Assembly: GCF_016097555.1 (NCBI RefSeq)
Contig: NC_054701.1
Span: 36,895,492 to 36,959,491 of the forward strand
Origin: Gigantopelta aegis
Lineage: Eukaryota > Mollusca > Gastropoda > Neomphalida > Peltospiridae
DNA length: 64,000 nt
Direction: 5' to 3'
In this document: in pieces, positions 1 to 11,321 of the stretch
How positions within the stretch are numbered: position 1 is the stretch's first letter
Layout of the letters: every line of letters begins with the position of its first letter
Made by a program: the position numbers and the translations under genes
The notes under the pieces: generated by a model
What the model was told of the DNA's origin: nothing
The model's database searches: none
What the model saw: the letters and a program-made list of their open reading frames with translations, nothing else

Positions 1-29
1 TACTGTCACATTTATCACTTGTAGAATTG

Positions 30-308
30 ACCCCTCCGTATGACGAGTTAACCACGCCCTTAATCCCTTATACCCCTGTGGGTGGAGCCAAATTTTCTTA
101 TACCCCGTCTGTAATTTCCAACAGTTTCTAGCCACCCCAGTTAATGCTAAAGCAATAATTAGATTATAAATAACATTGATAATCAATCAAGTATACATAA
201 TTAATTTTATTTTTACTATAAAATACACTATTTCAATACTTTTAAAAGCTGCAATGTTGAACTCGGCCACCTAATTTCACCCCTTCGTATGACGAGTTAA
301 CCACGCCC
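30..308. repeat. Pair of 30-bp direct repeats
   Basis: A 30-bp sequence containing CGTATGACGAGTTAACCACG occurs at 30-59 and again at 279-308 with one mismatch. The spacer is AT-rich and non-coding. The pair could be the ends of a small mobile element or a duplicated site; no inverted termini are visible. Confidence 0.6.
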
Positions 309-760
309 ACCGTGACACGTGATGCAAGGTTAGACAAACTTTCAATAATGGCTGCCAATTCGCATAGGTGGATAGCAAAATCAACCGGTCTGTCGATTAC
401 GTTTTTGCCTTAATTTATTTACAAATATCGTTGTTTAATTAAAAAGCCGACAAGAGGAGACATTTAAGTATTTCACTACAGGGTACATTTACGATGACAA
501 CGTGATTTAAATCGACGAAACCATTTTTACTTCAGTAAATTTTATCGAAGCACAAGAACCCGGAAGTGAAAGTCGAATGCAACCAAAAGAACATTTAAAA
601 AATCCTATGCGTTTTTCTTGTCAGAACTCATAAATTAAAATGACTTGTTTGTTTCTTTTTTCTTCTTCTTTTTCATCTTAATTTTTGTTGTTGTTGTTGT
701 TCAACTTTTATATTAATGGAATCCCGATATGCCGAGGAACAAGAGAAAAGAATGCGCGGC
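309..760. other. Non-coding stretch
   Basis: No convincing exon, repeat or RNA gene is seen. Short T-rich and TTG-repeat runs occur at about 655-705. Confidence 0.5.
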
Positions 761-766
761 GACGAC

Positions 767-903
767 CCGGTGTGGCATGACATATGGCCCGCCGTGACAT
801 ACGCGCGGTGAATACATTTGACCAATTAGAACTCAGCTAAGAAATTACGTCACAGGTTTTCCCAACCTGTCAATTTCGGCGTGACAAATGGCCCGGTCTT
901 GCG
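767..903. repeat. Cluster of TGACATATGGCCCG-type motifs
   Basis: Three related words lie close together: GGCATGACATATGGCCCG, CGTGACATACGCGCGG and GCGTGACAAATGGCCCGG. They are more GC- and CpG-rich than their surroundings. A related cluster lies in opposite orientation at 11049-11180, and hairpin versions sit at 2058-2790. They could be subterminal protein-binding repeats of a DNA transposon or a regulatory array; the function is unknown. Confidence 0.5.
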
Positions 904-1082
904 GATTTGTTGTGATTTTATCGAAATTAGGTAACAAAGAAATCAAAGTTGTTATATTTCGTTATTACTTCATTATAAATATATCAGAGGAAAAGCAGCT
1001 CTATACAGTTTAGAGTTTATATATTGTTGAAATACTTTTTGAAGTGTTGTTTACATTACGTTTCTATTCACTTCAGGAAGTT

Positions 1083-1415
1083 ACTGCTCGAAAGAAACTG
1101 TGACTGTGAGCTTTACTGATTGGCTTTGCAATGTTGTCTTAATTATATTTTTCTAAGTTGTTAAACAGCAAAATATTGTTGTTATAACATGAAGCTTAGC
1201 TACTCGGGCTCCAATCCAAGCCAAGATGATTTGAGAGGACAAATTCAGGGAGAAACTCAAACTGCTCGAAAGAAACTGAGCTTTATTGATTGGCTTTGCA
1301 GTATGGTCTTACTTATATTTCTATAAGTTGTTAATCCACAAAGTCTTGTTATTATAACACAAAGCTTAGCTACTCCATCTCCAATCTAAGATGGTTTCAG
1401 AGGACAAATTCAGGA
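1083..1415. repeat. Tandem duplication, about 165 bp, two copies
   Basis: Copy 1 (1083-1249) and copy 2 (1261-1415) share most of their length, starting at ACTGCTCGAAAGAAACTG and ending near GAGGACAAATTCAGG, with scattered substitutions and small gaps. No coding sense is seen in either. Confidence 0.75.
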
Positions 1416-1996
1416 AATAATCATTGTAAATCAAAGGAAATACTGTAGCGAGATATAAAGGGTGTAGTCTTTTTATCCTTTGTCATAAATATGTTTTTAT
1501 TGGGTGAAGTTAAAAACGAAATTCAGTTAATTTTAGGCAAACTATAGTTAGAGATAATCCATTAATCTCCTAGTGATTTCACTGCAATTAATGACTTGGC
1601 CATCCAAACATTTTTTACCTTTATAAAAAAGGCTCTCAACACATCCTGCCATACCCTCTATATATTTTTATGCAAGTATTCTGTCACACACGTGCTATAT
1701 AAAAAAAAAAATTCTCAATTATGTCACTACAGGTAGAAACACCACCGCCACATTCCAATGCTGACAATCGGTCACTGTATATTTTTTATTACTTGAAGGA
1801 AGGAAAACATCACCCAGATGTAACTGTCGGTCACCAAAGTGGAATCAGAAAGGCCGTTAAAAAATATTCCATTAAAGGTATGTTTTTGATTATTCCTCAA
1901 ATCATATTTATCTATCAGCTACAATTCCTAAATATAATTTGTTAGATCTGCTTGTAGGATATCAGTATCCTGTTATAATATTTTAAAAGCCTGATG

Positions 1997-2830
1997 ATAA
2001 TAAAATAACTTAAATTACTTGTACGTATATGCAGATCTATATTTCATCCATGCAGGCCATTTGTCATGGTGCTGTGCAGGACCATGACATATGGCCCTCT
2101 GCTTTATAATACTATATATCCATGTAATAAGTTTATAACATACTTATAATAACAAGAAGAAACATGTATAATGTAATTTGAACTAGACATGACATGACAT
2201 GGCTTCTTATTATAGTAATAAAATAACTTAAATTACTTGTATGTATATGCAGATCTATATTTCATCCATGCAGGCCATTTGTCATGGTGCTGTGCAGTAC
2301 CATGACATATGGCCCTCTGCTTTATAATACTATATATCCATGTAATAAGTTTATAACATACTGTAGGTAGGCACAAACTTTTTATATTATTATTTTTTTT
2401 TTTTTTTAATCGAATCAAACTGGAAAAGTGTGATTGTTAAAGGTGTTTTTAAATTAATCATTTTTATTGAATTAAAAAAAAAATATGGATGCAAGTATCA
2501 GTGACACTGAATACAAGAGACATTTAATTCTGTGGAATACTTGTTTACTAAATCTACTTGTACTTACATCTTAATGTAATATTTCCACCCCTGCAGGCCA
2601 TGTATCGTGCTGTTAGTAGGACCATGATTTATACCCTGTTTTATAATACTAATTATGCATATAACATAGTGTTAATAGTAAAACGAAACAGCAAAATTTG
2701 ACCTATGTGACATGACATAGCTCAGTATATAGTCTGATGTATTTAACCCATTCAAGGCCATTTATCATGGGGTGTTTTCAGAGCCATGATATAATGTCCC
2801 CATCTTTTAATAACATTAATTAAATTATAA
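1997..2830. repeat. Degenerate four-copy hairpin repeat between the first two integrase blocks
   Basis: Copies at 1997-2145 and 2216-2364 are almost identical over about 148 bp. Two more diverged copies follow at about 2530-2680 and 2735-2800. Each carries an inverted repeat with arms GGCCATTTGTCATGGT and ACCATGACATATGGCC around a 10-base loop (clearest at 2272-2315), decayed in the last two copies. Confidence 0.75.
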
Positions 2831-3094
2831 TTAACATTCTTTTTCTCCAGGTGACAATCTTTATTATGAAGCCAAGGGAAAACACCAGCTGGTATGCCAT
2901 TCCAGAGAAGAGCGTGTGTCTGCCCTTAAGCACTGCCATGATGAACCAGGAACTGGTGGACATTGGGGCAGAAACAAAACGCTGGACAAGATACAGGAAT
3001 CCTATTACTGGCTGGGGATGGCAAAGGATGTTGAGAAATGGGTAAGTTAACTTTTCCCATTCATACTATATTTTCTATGAACATTAATGTACAG

Positions 3095-3250
3095 AATCCA
3101 TGGCTCGCCCCAGAATGAATTTTGAGATATGTGGGGTATTTCCTTGAAAATTATTAAACAGTGGCCAATTTAAAAATAAAATTATTATTTAACATCTAAA
3201 TGTTGTAGCCACTTCATAATTGTTTTTAGCAATTGGCTAATTTGACTATG
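3095..3250. repeat. Dispersed repeat related to 62205-62480
   Basis: The stretch shares TATTTCCTTGAAAATTATT and following words (GCCAATTT, TTAGCCACTT-like) with the repeat near 62.2 kb. It lies between two integrase blocks and looks like a decayed non-coding repeat. Confidence 0.5.
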
Positions 3251-4389
3251 TTCCCTAAAAGTGTTATTAGAAAATCATAATGTTGCCAGATGATTGTATA
3301 GAAAATGAATTTTGGATCTTACATGTATTATGCACTAAAATCATTTGCTGAATTTAGAGTTGGAGATAATCTTAAGTTTTAATCCATGCACAAAATGTAT
3401 AGTGTTGTGTTTTGAACCCAATATAATTGTTTGGTACTAATGCAAATGAATACATGCTGTTATCCAGATTCTCGCATTTTCATTAATAATAAATGGGAGC
3501 CTGTACATCTATGGTGATTAATCTGTTTCACAATGTTTAACCCTTCAGATCAACGAATGTGACCAGTGTCAGCGCCAGGAAAGGCTAAAGACAATAGCAC
3601 CAATTCTGCATCCAATCGAGACCGATTCTCCTTGGGATTTAATAGGGATAGACCTGATCGGCCCCTTTCAGAAAACAGAAGGTGGTAACAAGTAGGTGTC
3701 TTAAATCATAATTGTTTTACTTTTTGTGATACCACTAACTCTAGTAGTCAAACAAAATAATAGTTGTGGTTCCAATTACCTAGCAGTCAGTAGAAAAATT
3801 GTGCAACCCTAACGTTTTTAAAGAAAATCACCCCAATGTATTATGCATGTCCTACAATTAAACTAATTCCCTGCCCTGTCAAAATTCTGGCTGAAACACT
3901 GACAAGTACCAACTTTGATTGCAGTGAATACATAGCAGAGCAGAGCGCGAGAAACATGTGCCTGAGGGTCTTGCTGAGGGTCTTGCTGAGTGGAAGAGTG
4001 TGCAATATCTCTGCAGCCAGCAGTTGGATGGGAACAGTTGCAGTATATTCACATGCATGGTCAGTTATTTCAACATCACCTGATTTTTTTCCCCCTAGGC
4101 AACAAAAATTAATGCATTATTGTTGTGTATTCATTCATATGTATAAGCAATAAGTAATGATAATTTGTAACACATTTTGTGATGTCACATTAATTGCATA
4201 CATTATTGATGTCATTATAATTGTAACTTCTGAATATATGTTAACATTAAAAATTAAAAATAAACTAAAGAACTAATTGCTCCAACCCAACCATTCTTCA
4301 ACTATCATAAAATTAAATTAAAATTATACTCCGATGTAAAAAAGTTTGCTTCTTGGTAATAATGTAGTCATTATTAATCATAAAAACCC

Positions 4390-4547
4390 CACAGCCACAA
4401 TATGAAGCAAGCAATACATGTCCATTACTGGGCCCAAAACATTTTCTTATCTCCTAAGTTCAAGGGCCATAACTCTGTCAAATGGGAAAATCACCATGAA
4501 AGTCAAACTTGATATGTAACAGTACATGATAAAGCTATACACAAAAT
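4390..4547 (+). repeat. Dispersed repeat shared with 63455-63600
   Basis: Words such as GGGCCATAACT, AAATCACCATGAAAGTCAAA and CTATACACAAAATG recur in the same order near 63.5 kb. It is non-coding, and its class is not clear. Confidence 0.6.
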
Positions 4548-4600
4548 GCTTGAACCTTAATTGGATATAAGCACTAAATAAGCTGAAATGAAAATGAATG
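4548..4600 (+). repeat. SINE tail fragment (tail type T3)
   Basis: The sequence GCTTGAACCTTAATTGGATA followed by TAAGCAC matches the tail end of the SINEs at 34690-34959 and 55297-55559. Head and body are absent. Confidence 0.6.
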
Positions 4601-4993
4601 ATTATAAAACTCCATCATATGTGGTTATGTGGAATAGAAAAAGTACATCTATCATTTTTATTGACAGAATGCTGAATGCCTTGTAAAAGATGTTTGCCCG
4701 ACAGTCATGCGCCAGCACCACGTTCCATACTATCGGGAGTATGTGATGAAGACACTGCTAGCTGCCAGGAACACAGACAACTGCGACTCCAAACTGTGTT
4801 TGCGTCCACAACTAAAATGCTTGGAATGGAAGGGTTGTGATGGATGTTTGATGTGGGAGCATTCTGTTTGCACGATAATAACAGACAAGCACCCGTACTG
4901 TGGACTTTGTTTGCCATTGCACTACAAAAACTAAACATTCTCATTTCTTGAATTTGCACTTTGAATTCTTATTGCTATTTTCCTATAGTCATA

Positions 4994-6442
4994 TTAAGTT
5001 TTAATTTGAATGCATACACAATTACTGACACTTTAACAAATGAAAAACACGTAAAAATTTGATTATTCCTGCTAACTGGGGGCAGCCATTTTGACCGGTG
5101 GTATAGCTTGGGGCGAAGTGACATCAGCTCCGTCCAACAGCTCTATGCACAGTGTAAACAAACGCTCTACTTTAGGACCTGACTTGTAAAACAACATGAA
5201 TGACTTGATAGTATAATAAACTATTTAACTAAATATATTTCAATTTGCATCAATAGAACGAAATGGAAAGAAAGAAAGAAATGTTTTATTTAACGACGCA
5301 CTCAACACATTTTATTTATGGTTATATGGCATCAGACATATGGTTAAGGACCACACAGATTTTGAGAGGAAACCCACTGTCGCCACTTCATGGGCTACTC
5401 TTTCCAATTAACAGCAAGGGATCTTTTATTTGCGCTTCCCACAGTAGACAGGATAGCCCAAACAATGGCCTTTGAAAAACCAGTTATGGATCACTGGTTG
5501 GTGCAAGTGGTTTACACCTATCCATTGAGCCTTGCGGAGCACTCACACAGGGTTTGGAGTCAGTATCTGGATTAAAAATCCCATGCCTCGACTGTGATCC
5601 GAACCCAGTACCTACCAGCCTAACCACGACACCACCGAGGCCGGTAGAAAGAAATGGAGTTACAGTATTTTTCTCTTTAAAAAAAATGCATATTATTAGG
5701 CCTATTGGTACGTTCGAGCAAAACGGACCACTCACGACACCCAAGTGATAATTTTCTTTTCTTTGGGACTACGCAATTGGTCAGTTTTGTGATTTCAGAT
5801 GGGAAAATCTACTTAATCAAGGGGTTTACAGAATTACTTACAGTAATAAAGCAGGACGGCTGATAATGTCCATTATGATTTGAGGGGTGTCCGCACGCTT
5901 ATCACACAATACCCTGTGATCTTTTTAGTGTGTCTAGACACAGTGTCTGGAGACCGTCTAAATATACACCTGCCAATCAGGAACCTCGGGTAGAGGCCAA
6001 GGAAAGAAAAGACCAATTAACCAAGAAAACACTGATTATTATTTCAGTATGTGGGTTAATTTATGTACAAAACATAATACAGTTATTTCAACACTTTGAC
6101 AATGGTGGTTTATTTTGTATTGAAAAATTATATATACTTGTTGCTGGCTTACTGGGATGGATATTATTACAGAACATTGCAATGCATCCGCAAAAATCAG
6201 GTATGTTTTGTTTCTTCAGTCTGAAGACTTAATTCCTGATGTGACAAGTTAGGTATTACTTAACCACCAGCTCACCAGAGGGCATATGGTACAAAATGGC
6301 TGCACCCTTTATATATAATAGCTGTAACATTTAACCGTTCTATTAATTAACTATACGATTATACATGTTGATATTAAGAATAATGTATACATGTTGAATA
6401 TTAATTGCAATCAATGTGCATTATATATGATACTGCCTTTAA
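4994..6442 (+). mobile_element. TTAA-flanked non-autonomous element, copy 1, with SINE inserted
   Basis: From about 5020 to 6442 the sequence follows the same order as the element copies at 18538-20840, interrupted by a SINE at 5268-5650. The right end is clear: ...GCCT then TTAA at 6439-6442. The left end is eroded; a TTAA at 4994-4997 is the likely border. Shared marks are CTAACTGGGGGCAGCCATTT near the left and TTAATTAACTATACGATTAT near the right. No transposase is encoded. TTAA target duplication, shown at the nested copy, points to a piggyBac-like mobiliser. Confidence 0.65.
5268..5650 (-). mobile_element. SINE, head H1 + tail T1
   Basis: In minus orientation it has a tRNA-like head (GGCCTCGGTGG start, box-B-like GGGTTCGGATC), a body, and a tail ending GTCGTTAAATAAAACATTTC plus CTTT repeats. 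It is flanked by the 8-bp duplication GAAATGGA (5260-5267 and 5651-5658). The empty site can be read in the copy at 18840-18860, which confirms the insertion. Not a functional tRNA gene. Confidence 0.85.
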
Positions 6443-6870
6443 GAAAATGCGATAGCTCAAAAGTGAACATTTAGTTGTAGAATATTATATTGTAGGTAGG
6501 TAAATCAGTGTTTTTTGCATGGGTTAGTTAATTTGCAGTTGTTTGTCACAGATAAATGTAAAAATAGCAAAATATTACACAACACTGATACTGCACCTAT
6601 GATATTTTGCTTTTAGAATGTTGATTCTCTCCTTGTTTCTTCTTTGAGGAAAATGCGATAGGGAAAAGTGAACATTTAGTTGTAGAATATTATATTGTAG
6701 GTAGGTAAATCAGTGTTTTTTGCATGGGTTAGTTAATTTGCAGTTGTTTGTCACAGATAAATGTAAAAATAGCAAAATATTACACAACACTGATACTGCA
6801 CCTATGATATTTTGCTTTTAGAATGTTGATTCTCTCCTTGTTTCTTCTTTGAGGAAAATGCGATAGGGAA
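6443..6870. repeat. Tandem duplication, 205-206 bp
   Basis: A unit beginning GAAAATGCGATAG starts at 6443, 6649 and (partial) 6854. The first two units are nearly identical, so the duplication is young. It starts on the base after the right TTAA of the neighbouring element. No coding sense is seen. Confidence 0.85.
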
Positions 6871-8519
6871 AAGTGAACTTTTTTTTTTAAATGAATGAGA
6901 CATAATATATGAATCCTGAAAATAAATTCAGAAACCAAAACATAAAAAGCCTTACTCCTATGCTATTGATCAATTATAAATAACCTTGATGTAGGCTATG
7001 TAGCATATTGCATTTAGATAAGAGTGAATTATTGTTATTAAATCAAATTCAAGTACACGTGTCTTTGAAAACTACAAGAGATTCACCTTAGAATAACACT
7101 GGCAGATTTAGGATAAAGCCTGGCTTGCTCACCCCTATTTTCTGCAATTTTAATCTTTTTATATGTTTTTTTTCTCCCTCGCCATCAATGTTTTATGTCA
7201 CCCACCCCTCTGTGGAATCTGTAACCTGTCCCTGAATAATATCAGTGTAAGAGTGTTCTTTTTGATAATATTATAATCATTGTTATGGGTTGTTCAGTAC
7301 AATTAGTTGCTAATTAATGTATGGTGATCTGAATAATCACCAGAAAAAAAAATGAATCCTTGTATTTTTTCTTTTTTATGAAGGGAAATATTTCATCATA
7401 AATCAAGATGTCTTGGATCTAATTGAGCACAAATTGTAGATAAACACATATTACTCTAGCTGAATGATCTAATGCTGATATCATTATGTTAGTGTGCTAA
7501 ATTACAAGTCCAGAATTTGGTTTGTTAATTATAGCTGTTTGTTTCACAAAAGATTTTCTTTTAGTGTTAAATAATGTTTATCATAAAATAAAGTTAAACT
7601 AGACTCAAAAATCTTTTTCCAAAGTTGTAGTCAGATAGCAGAAGATGACATTATGTATGTTATCATTTCCAATTAAATTATGTCATTGGTGTTACTCAAG
7701 AATATTCTCACTGTCATTTCTCTAGAAACTTTATTTTTGAAATTTAAATTGTTTATTAAGGCAGGCATAACCAGTACCAGTGTTACATGAAGAAACCTGA
7801 CACCTTTGTGTGAAACGAACATGTGTTGTACTTTCTTGTAGTGACATAGAGCAAAATGTGTGCCCATGTGACACATTGGTACTGGTTGACAACATGTATG
7901 TTTAATGTCATGAGTGGACTCGAAAATAATCAAACTAAAGCTCTGTGGCAGTAATAAAATAGGTTAAATATACATGTACCTATATGTACTGACAGAACAT
8001 GAATATCTGTTCTATTATGACAAAACGAGAGAAAAAAATATATATTCCACAGGTTTAGTTTTTTTTTTTTTTTACAAGATCCTAGTATGTTCAAAACCAT
8101 TGTTTAACCATACTAATACATGTAAACAGATATTTCAAAATGTTTAAGTATATACATTTTTTTTATCCATTTTCTTTTTAGATGTCCAGTCAAACAAACT
8201 TTTCAGTACATGTATTTTATGCATGATAATTTTTGTACAATTTTTGTATTCATATGCCACTGCATTTTATTTAAATTTAGCTCTGGCACTCGTCAAATAC
8301 AAATTTTAAAAACAATTGGCAATTTTTATTTGGCATAATAATTTAATGTAATAATTGATATTTTGTTACAAAATAAATGGATTTGTAAAATATTTAGAAG
8401 TTTAATATAATTAATTTAAAGACATTTTCTACTCACCCAGAGCTATCGGTGAAATTTATATATATTGTGAATGCAATAAACTATTATTATAATGTTCAAC
8501 AAGAGTTCTTGTTTTGGCT
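6871..8519. other. AT-rich non-coding stretch
   Basis: I see no exon with splice signals or recognisable repeat. Several poly-T and poly-A runs occur. Short open frames here have no coding character. Confidence 0.5.
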
Positions 8520-8532
8520 TGAAAGTTTGGAA

Positions 8533-8921
8533 AGAAAGAAAGAAAGAAATGTTTTATTTAATGATGCACTCAACATATATTATTTACGGTTATATTGTAT
8601 CAGACATGGTTAAGGACCACACAGATTTTGAGAGGAAACCCGCTGTCGCCACTACATGGGCTACTCTTCCGATTAGCAGCAAGGGATCTTTTATTTGCGC
8701 TTCCCACAGGCAGGATAGCACAAACCATGGCCTTTGTTGAACCAGTTATGGATCACTGGTCGGTGCAAGTGGTTTACACCTACCCATTGAGCCTTGCGGA
8801 GCACTCACTCAGGGTTTGGAGTCGGTATCTGGATTAAAAATCCCATACCTTGACTGGGATCCGAACCCAGTACCTACCAGCCTGTAGACCGATGGCCTGC
8901 CATGATGCCACCGAGGCTAGT
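8533..8921 (-). mobile_element. SINE, head H1 + tail T1
   Basis: This is a full-length minus-strand copy with a tRNA-like head at the right (GGTTCGGATCCCAGTC), a shared body and a T1 tail with AAAG repeats at the left. The 13-bp duplication TGAAAGTTTGGAA flanks it at 8520-8532 and 8922-8934, so it is relatively young. Confidence 0.9.
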
Positions 8922-9055
8922 CTGAAAGTTTGGAATGACATCAGCTGTGATTTCTTGCTGGACTTAGTGTGCGAGAGCTATGCTGCTGTAAACTTTTATT
9001 GAAATTCAGATCACAGATAATCTCTGCTTACCCAACTATAGGTCTATAGAAGTAG

Positions 9056-9570
9056 CAAAACGGTGGCTGGAAAAAAGTCACAGAAAAAATCACAGGGAGG
9101 GAAAAAGTCACAATTTTTATCTAACAAAATGCGAGTTTGCAGAGTATTGAATGTGGCTATATTAAAAGAAAGTATGCGGAGGGTGGGTGGGGGGGGGGGG
9201 GGGACATGTTAAACTTATTGATAGGGTGGGTTTGTAGAGTGCCTGGCTGAATTAGGTTAAGTTAAAGAAAGAGGCTTCGTATCCTGCAGGGCGGTGATTA
9301 GGGACACCTCTTGATTAGAGTTAATTATGCCTGGGTCCAGCTTACTGATTAGGGTAGATTAAAAACAATGGCTTCCTATTGTGGCTTCAAGGACCGCAAA
9401 ACTGGCAGAATTTCTGTGGCATTGGGTGGAACATCTGCTGGAACCACCAACATTGAAAACAAAGAACTTTGACAAAAACTGTTTCATTGCCTAATATATT
9501 TTTAATTAAAAGTTGTGACTTTTTTCCTGGGGTTTTTTTTTTCTGACTTTTTTACCAGTTATTTTTGTTC
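9056..9570. mobile_element. MITE-like element with about 60-bp inverted ends
   Basis: The left arm (about 9061-9120, with GGCTGGAAAAAAGTCAC and GGGAAAAAGTCACAA) is an imperfect inverted match of the right arm (about 9501-9566, TTGTGACTTTTTTCCTGG ... CTGACTTTTTTACCAG). The interior has a G run at 9190-9202 and a 34-codon open frame. Target duplication was not resolved. Confidence 0.6.
9368..9472 (+). CDS. Small open frame inside the MITE, 34 codons, unrecognised
   Basis: An ATG at 9368 opens a frame starting MASYCGFKDRKTG and ending at TGA 9470-9472. Its base composition is less AT-rich than its surroundings and codon use looks ordinary. It might be a captured exon fragment or chance. There are no splice signals and no recognised domain; its position between the inverted arms argues that it moved with the element. 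Confidence 0.15.
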   Translation: MASYCGFKDRKTGRISVALGGTSAGTTNIENKEL

Positions 9571-9842
9571 CTAGATTCTATAAAAACACAAGCCTAGGTA
9601 TATTTACCTAACCATCTTTACTTCAAAATGGACTTGTATTTCTTTATGAGATACTTACTAATATAACAGTTATTAGCAGCAGATAAAAACATTTTTTTAT
9701 CAATGTTGTTACATCTGTCCTGGCTCTTAGCTTTAGTTTTGTGACGGTCATAACACATTCCTATTTCTTAATTACACATTGTAACTTTTAAGGAAGAAGT
9801 TGTATTCAGGTTCCTAATAAGATGAGAGAATTCAATTACAAT

Positions 9843-10110
9843 GAGAGAAGGAAGGAATGTTGTATTGCACTACGCATTCATATTTTTAACTACGGTTATA
9901 ATGCGTCAGGTACATGTATATGGTTGAGGACCACACAGATAATAAGAGAAGAAACCTACACAATAGTCTTTCTTATTGGCAGTAAGGGATCTATTATATG
10001 CAGTATCCCAGACAGGATAGTACATACCACAGCCTGAAAAAAGAAATAGCACAATGACCCACTGAAATGGATCAATCCAAGATTGACCATGCATCAGGCT
10101 TTACCAGTGG
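9843..10110 (-). mobile_element. Old SINE remnant (H2-like head)
   Basis: Decayed minus-strand copy: GGTTGAGGACCACACAGAT, AAGGGATCTATTATATGCAG and CCAGACAGGATAGTACATACCAC match the body of better-kept copies. The head and tail are strongly diverged. Confidence 0.65.
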
Positions 10111-10930
10111 GCAACCTCAATACAGTGATATATGAAACTGGGAATATGTATATAATTGACTAAATTTCAGGTATTATGTTTTATTGAAAATTTCAGGCAC
10201 ATGTATTATGCTTAACTGAAAATATCAGGGATTACACACAATTTTCATGTGAAGTGAACATTACATATATTATATTATCTGAAAATTCCAGGGATTATTC
10301 TTTAAAAAAAAAAAAAAAAAAAAATAAAAAAAATTGGGGGTGGGGGCGACTTTAATTTTATCCAGACATGAAATTTTTATATGAAATGTTTACTGAAAAT
10401 TGCCATCTTAAATGGTGATGTGCCTGAACCTTTTTGAAAATGGGTATCAGTCAGTCAGTGAACCAACAGTGACAAGGTATAAGAAATAAGCACTAGTCAC
10501 ACCTTCACAGATGCTAGTAGTGTAGTACCCATTCAATCCAGGATCACCACTGTGTATCAATTAACACAGTGTGAAGTCCTGTGGAATGCATCGGCGTTAG
10601 CGAAGCTTGACATTTGTAGATTCATTTAGTATGACAATACCTTGCCTGCAGTAGTAATTAAATGAAACAAAACATTACGAGAGAATTTTGATATTTATAA
10701 CGAAGGCAACATGTTAAACAGGACAGGACCAGGACAGGTGTGCGCTACAACAGCTTGTTCTGAATGTGCACGTAAAGCCCTATGACCTGACCTGACCTGT
10801 AACATTTATTTACAATAACGAAGCTTAGTGGTGTTCCACCAACTGATATTCGCACTTGGCACATAAGAGAAAAACTGTCTATTAAGCTCTTCAACCTCTT
10901 GTCTTATTTTTCTGAATAATTTATACCATC
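10111..10930. other. Non-coding stretch with A-rich run
   Basis: A phrase near TTTCAGG-ATTA recurs at about 10165-10290 (short degenerate repeats around GAAAATTTCAGG and GAAAATATCAGG). An A run lies at about 10304-10333. No gene is seen. Confidence 0.4.
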
Positions 10931-10934
10931 ACTA

Positions 10935-10936
<2 letters not shown>

Positions 10937-10986
<50 letters not shown>
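10937..10986. repeat. (CA)n microsatellite
   Basis: About 25 perfect CA units. Confidence 0.95.
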
Positions 10987-10991
<5 letters not shown>

Positions 10992-11048
10992 CCATGAATG
11001 ATCTCATAATTTTAGTATTTTACATGCCCTTCCCGAACAACCACAAAC

Positions 11049-11180
11049 GGGCCATATGTCATGGCAGTCCATTTGTCATGCAGGTGGTGATGAGATTTGG
11101 CCCGCATATTTCGCGCATGCGCAGTTAAACGCACCGCGCCGCATATCACACCGGGCCGTATGTCATACCACACCATAAAA
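11049..11180. repeat. Second TGACATATGGCC motif cluster, inverted
   Basis: GGGCCATATGTCATGG, CCATTTGTCATG and GGGCCGTATGTCATACCACACC lie within 130 bp, with CpG-rich filler (CGCGCATGCGC). On the minus strand the right part reads like 762-805 of the first cluster over about 40 bp. Function unknown. Confidence 0.5.
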
Positions 11181-11321
11181 TAATCACAACTGGTGTAGCC
11201 AGAGGGTGGGTTGGTGGGGACCACATGTTTGGCCCTCCAATTATGTATACCGACATACTGGGCCGTCTCCGTTCTGACAAGACATATTAGGGCTGTTTAC
11301 GTTTGGGTGCCCCATCCCTTT

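Larger units (their letters stand above)
3692..4667. other. Non-coding stretch between integrase blocks
   Basis: This holds AT-rich DNA, a short GAGGGTCTTGCTGA direct repeat at about 3964-3991, a dispersed repeat at about 4390-4547 and a SINE tail at about 4548-4600. I see no convincing exon. Confidence 0.5.
1733..4934 (+). mobile_element. Ginger/GIN-type integrase element remnant with PHD-like finger (fossil)
   Basis: Four exon-like blocks with GT/AG borders lie in order at 1733-1877, 2851-3041, 3549-3691 and 4668-4934. The second and third carry a H2C2 zinc-binding module and the first stretch of an integrase core, as in Gypsy-derived integrases (seen: CHDEPGTGGHWGRNKTLDKI and DLIGIDLIGPF). 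The last block encodes a Cys4-His-Cys3 PHD-like finger (core KGCDGCLMWEHSVC, then YCGLC) and a stop. Intron-bearing integrase genes are known from Ginger/GIN DNA transposons and from domesticated genes derived from them (KRBA2-like, GIN1); this mixture fits those better than an LTR element. No gag, protease or reverse transcriptase is seen. The set looks incomplete and old, most of the catalytic core not being visible. It could instead be a decayed host gene of this origin. Confidence 0.6.

Noticed and set aside
3836-4153. 105-codon open frame between integrase blocks
   Set aside because: It contains a short direct repeat, lacks splice borders and shows no integrase or other motif.
5263-5748. 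Open frames such as those containing SNPLSPLHGLLF-type peptides, also at 8492-8837 and 54696-55142
   Set aside because: All lie in SINE bodies and recur with each SINE copy.
8840-8920. tRNA-like sequences with box A and box B in several places
   Set aside because: They are SINE heads without intact acceptor stems and are always followed by SINE bodies.
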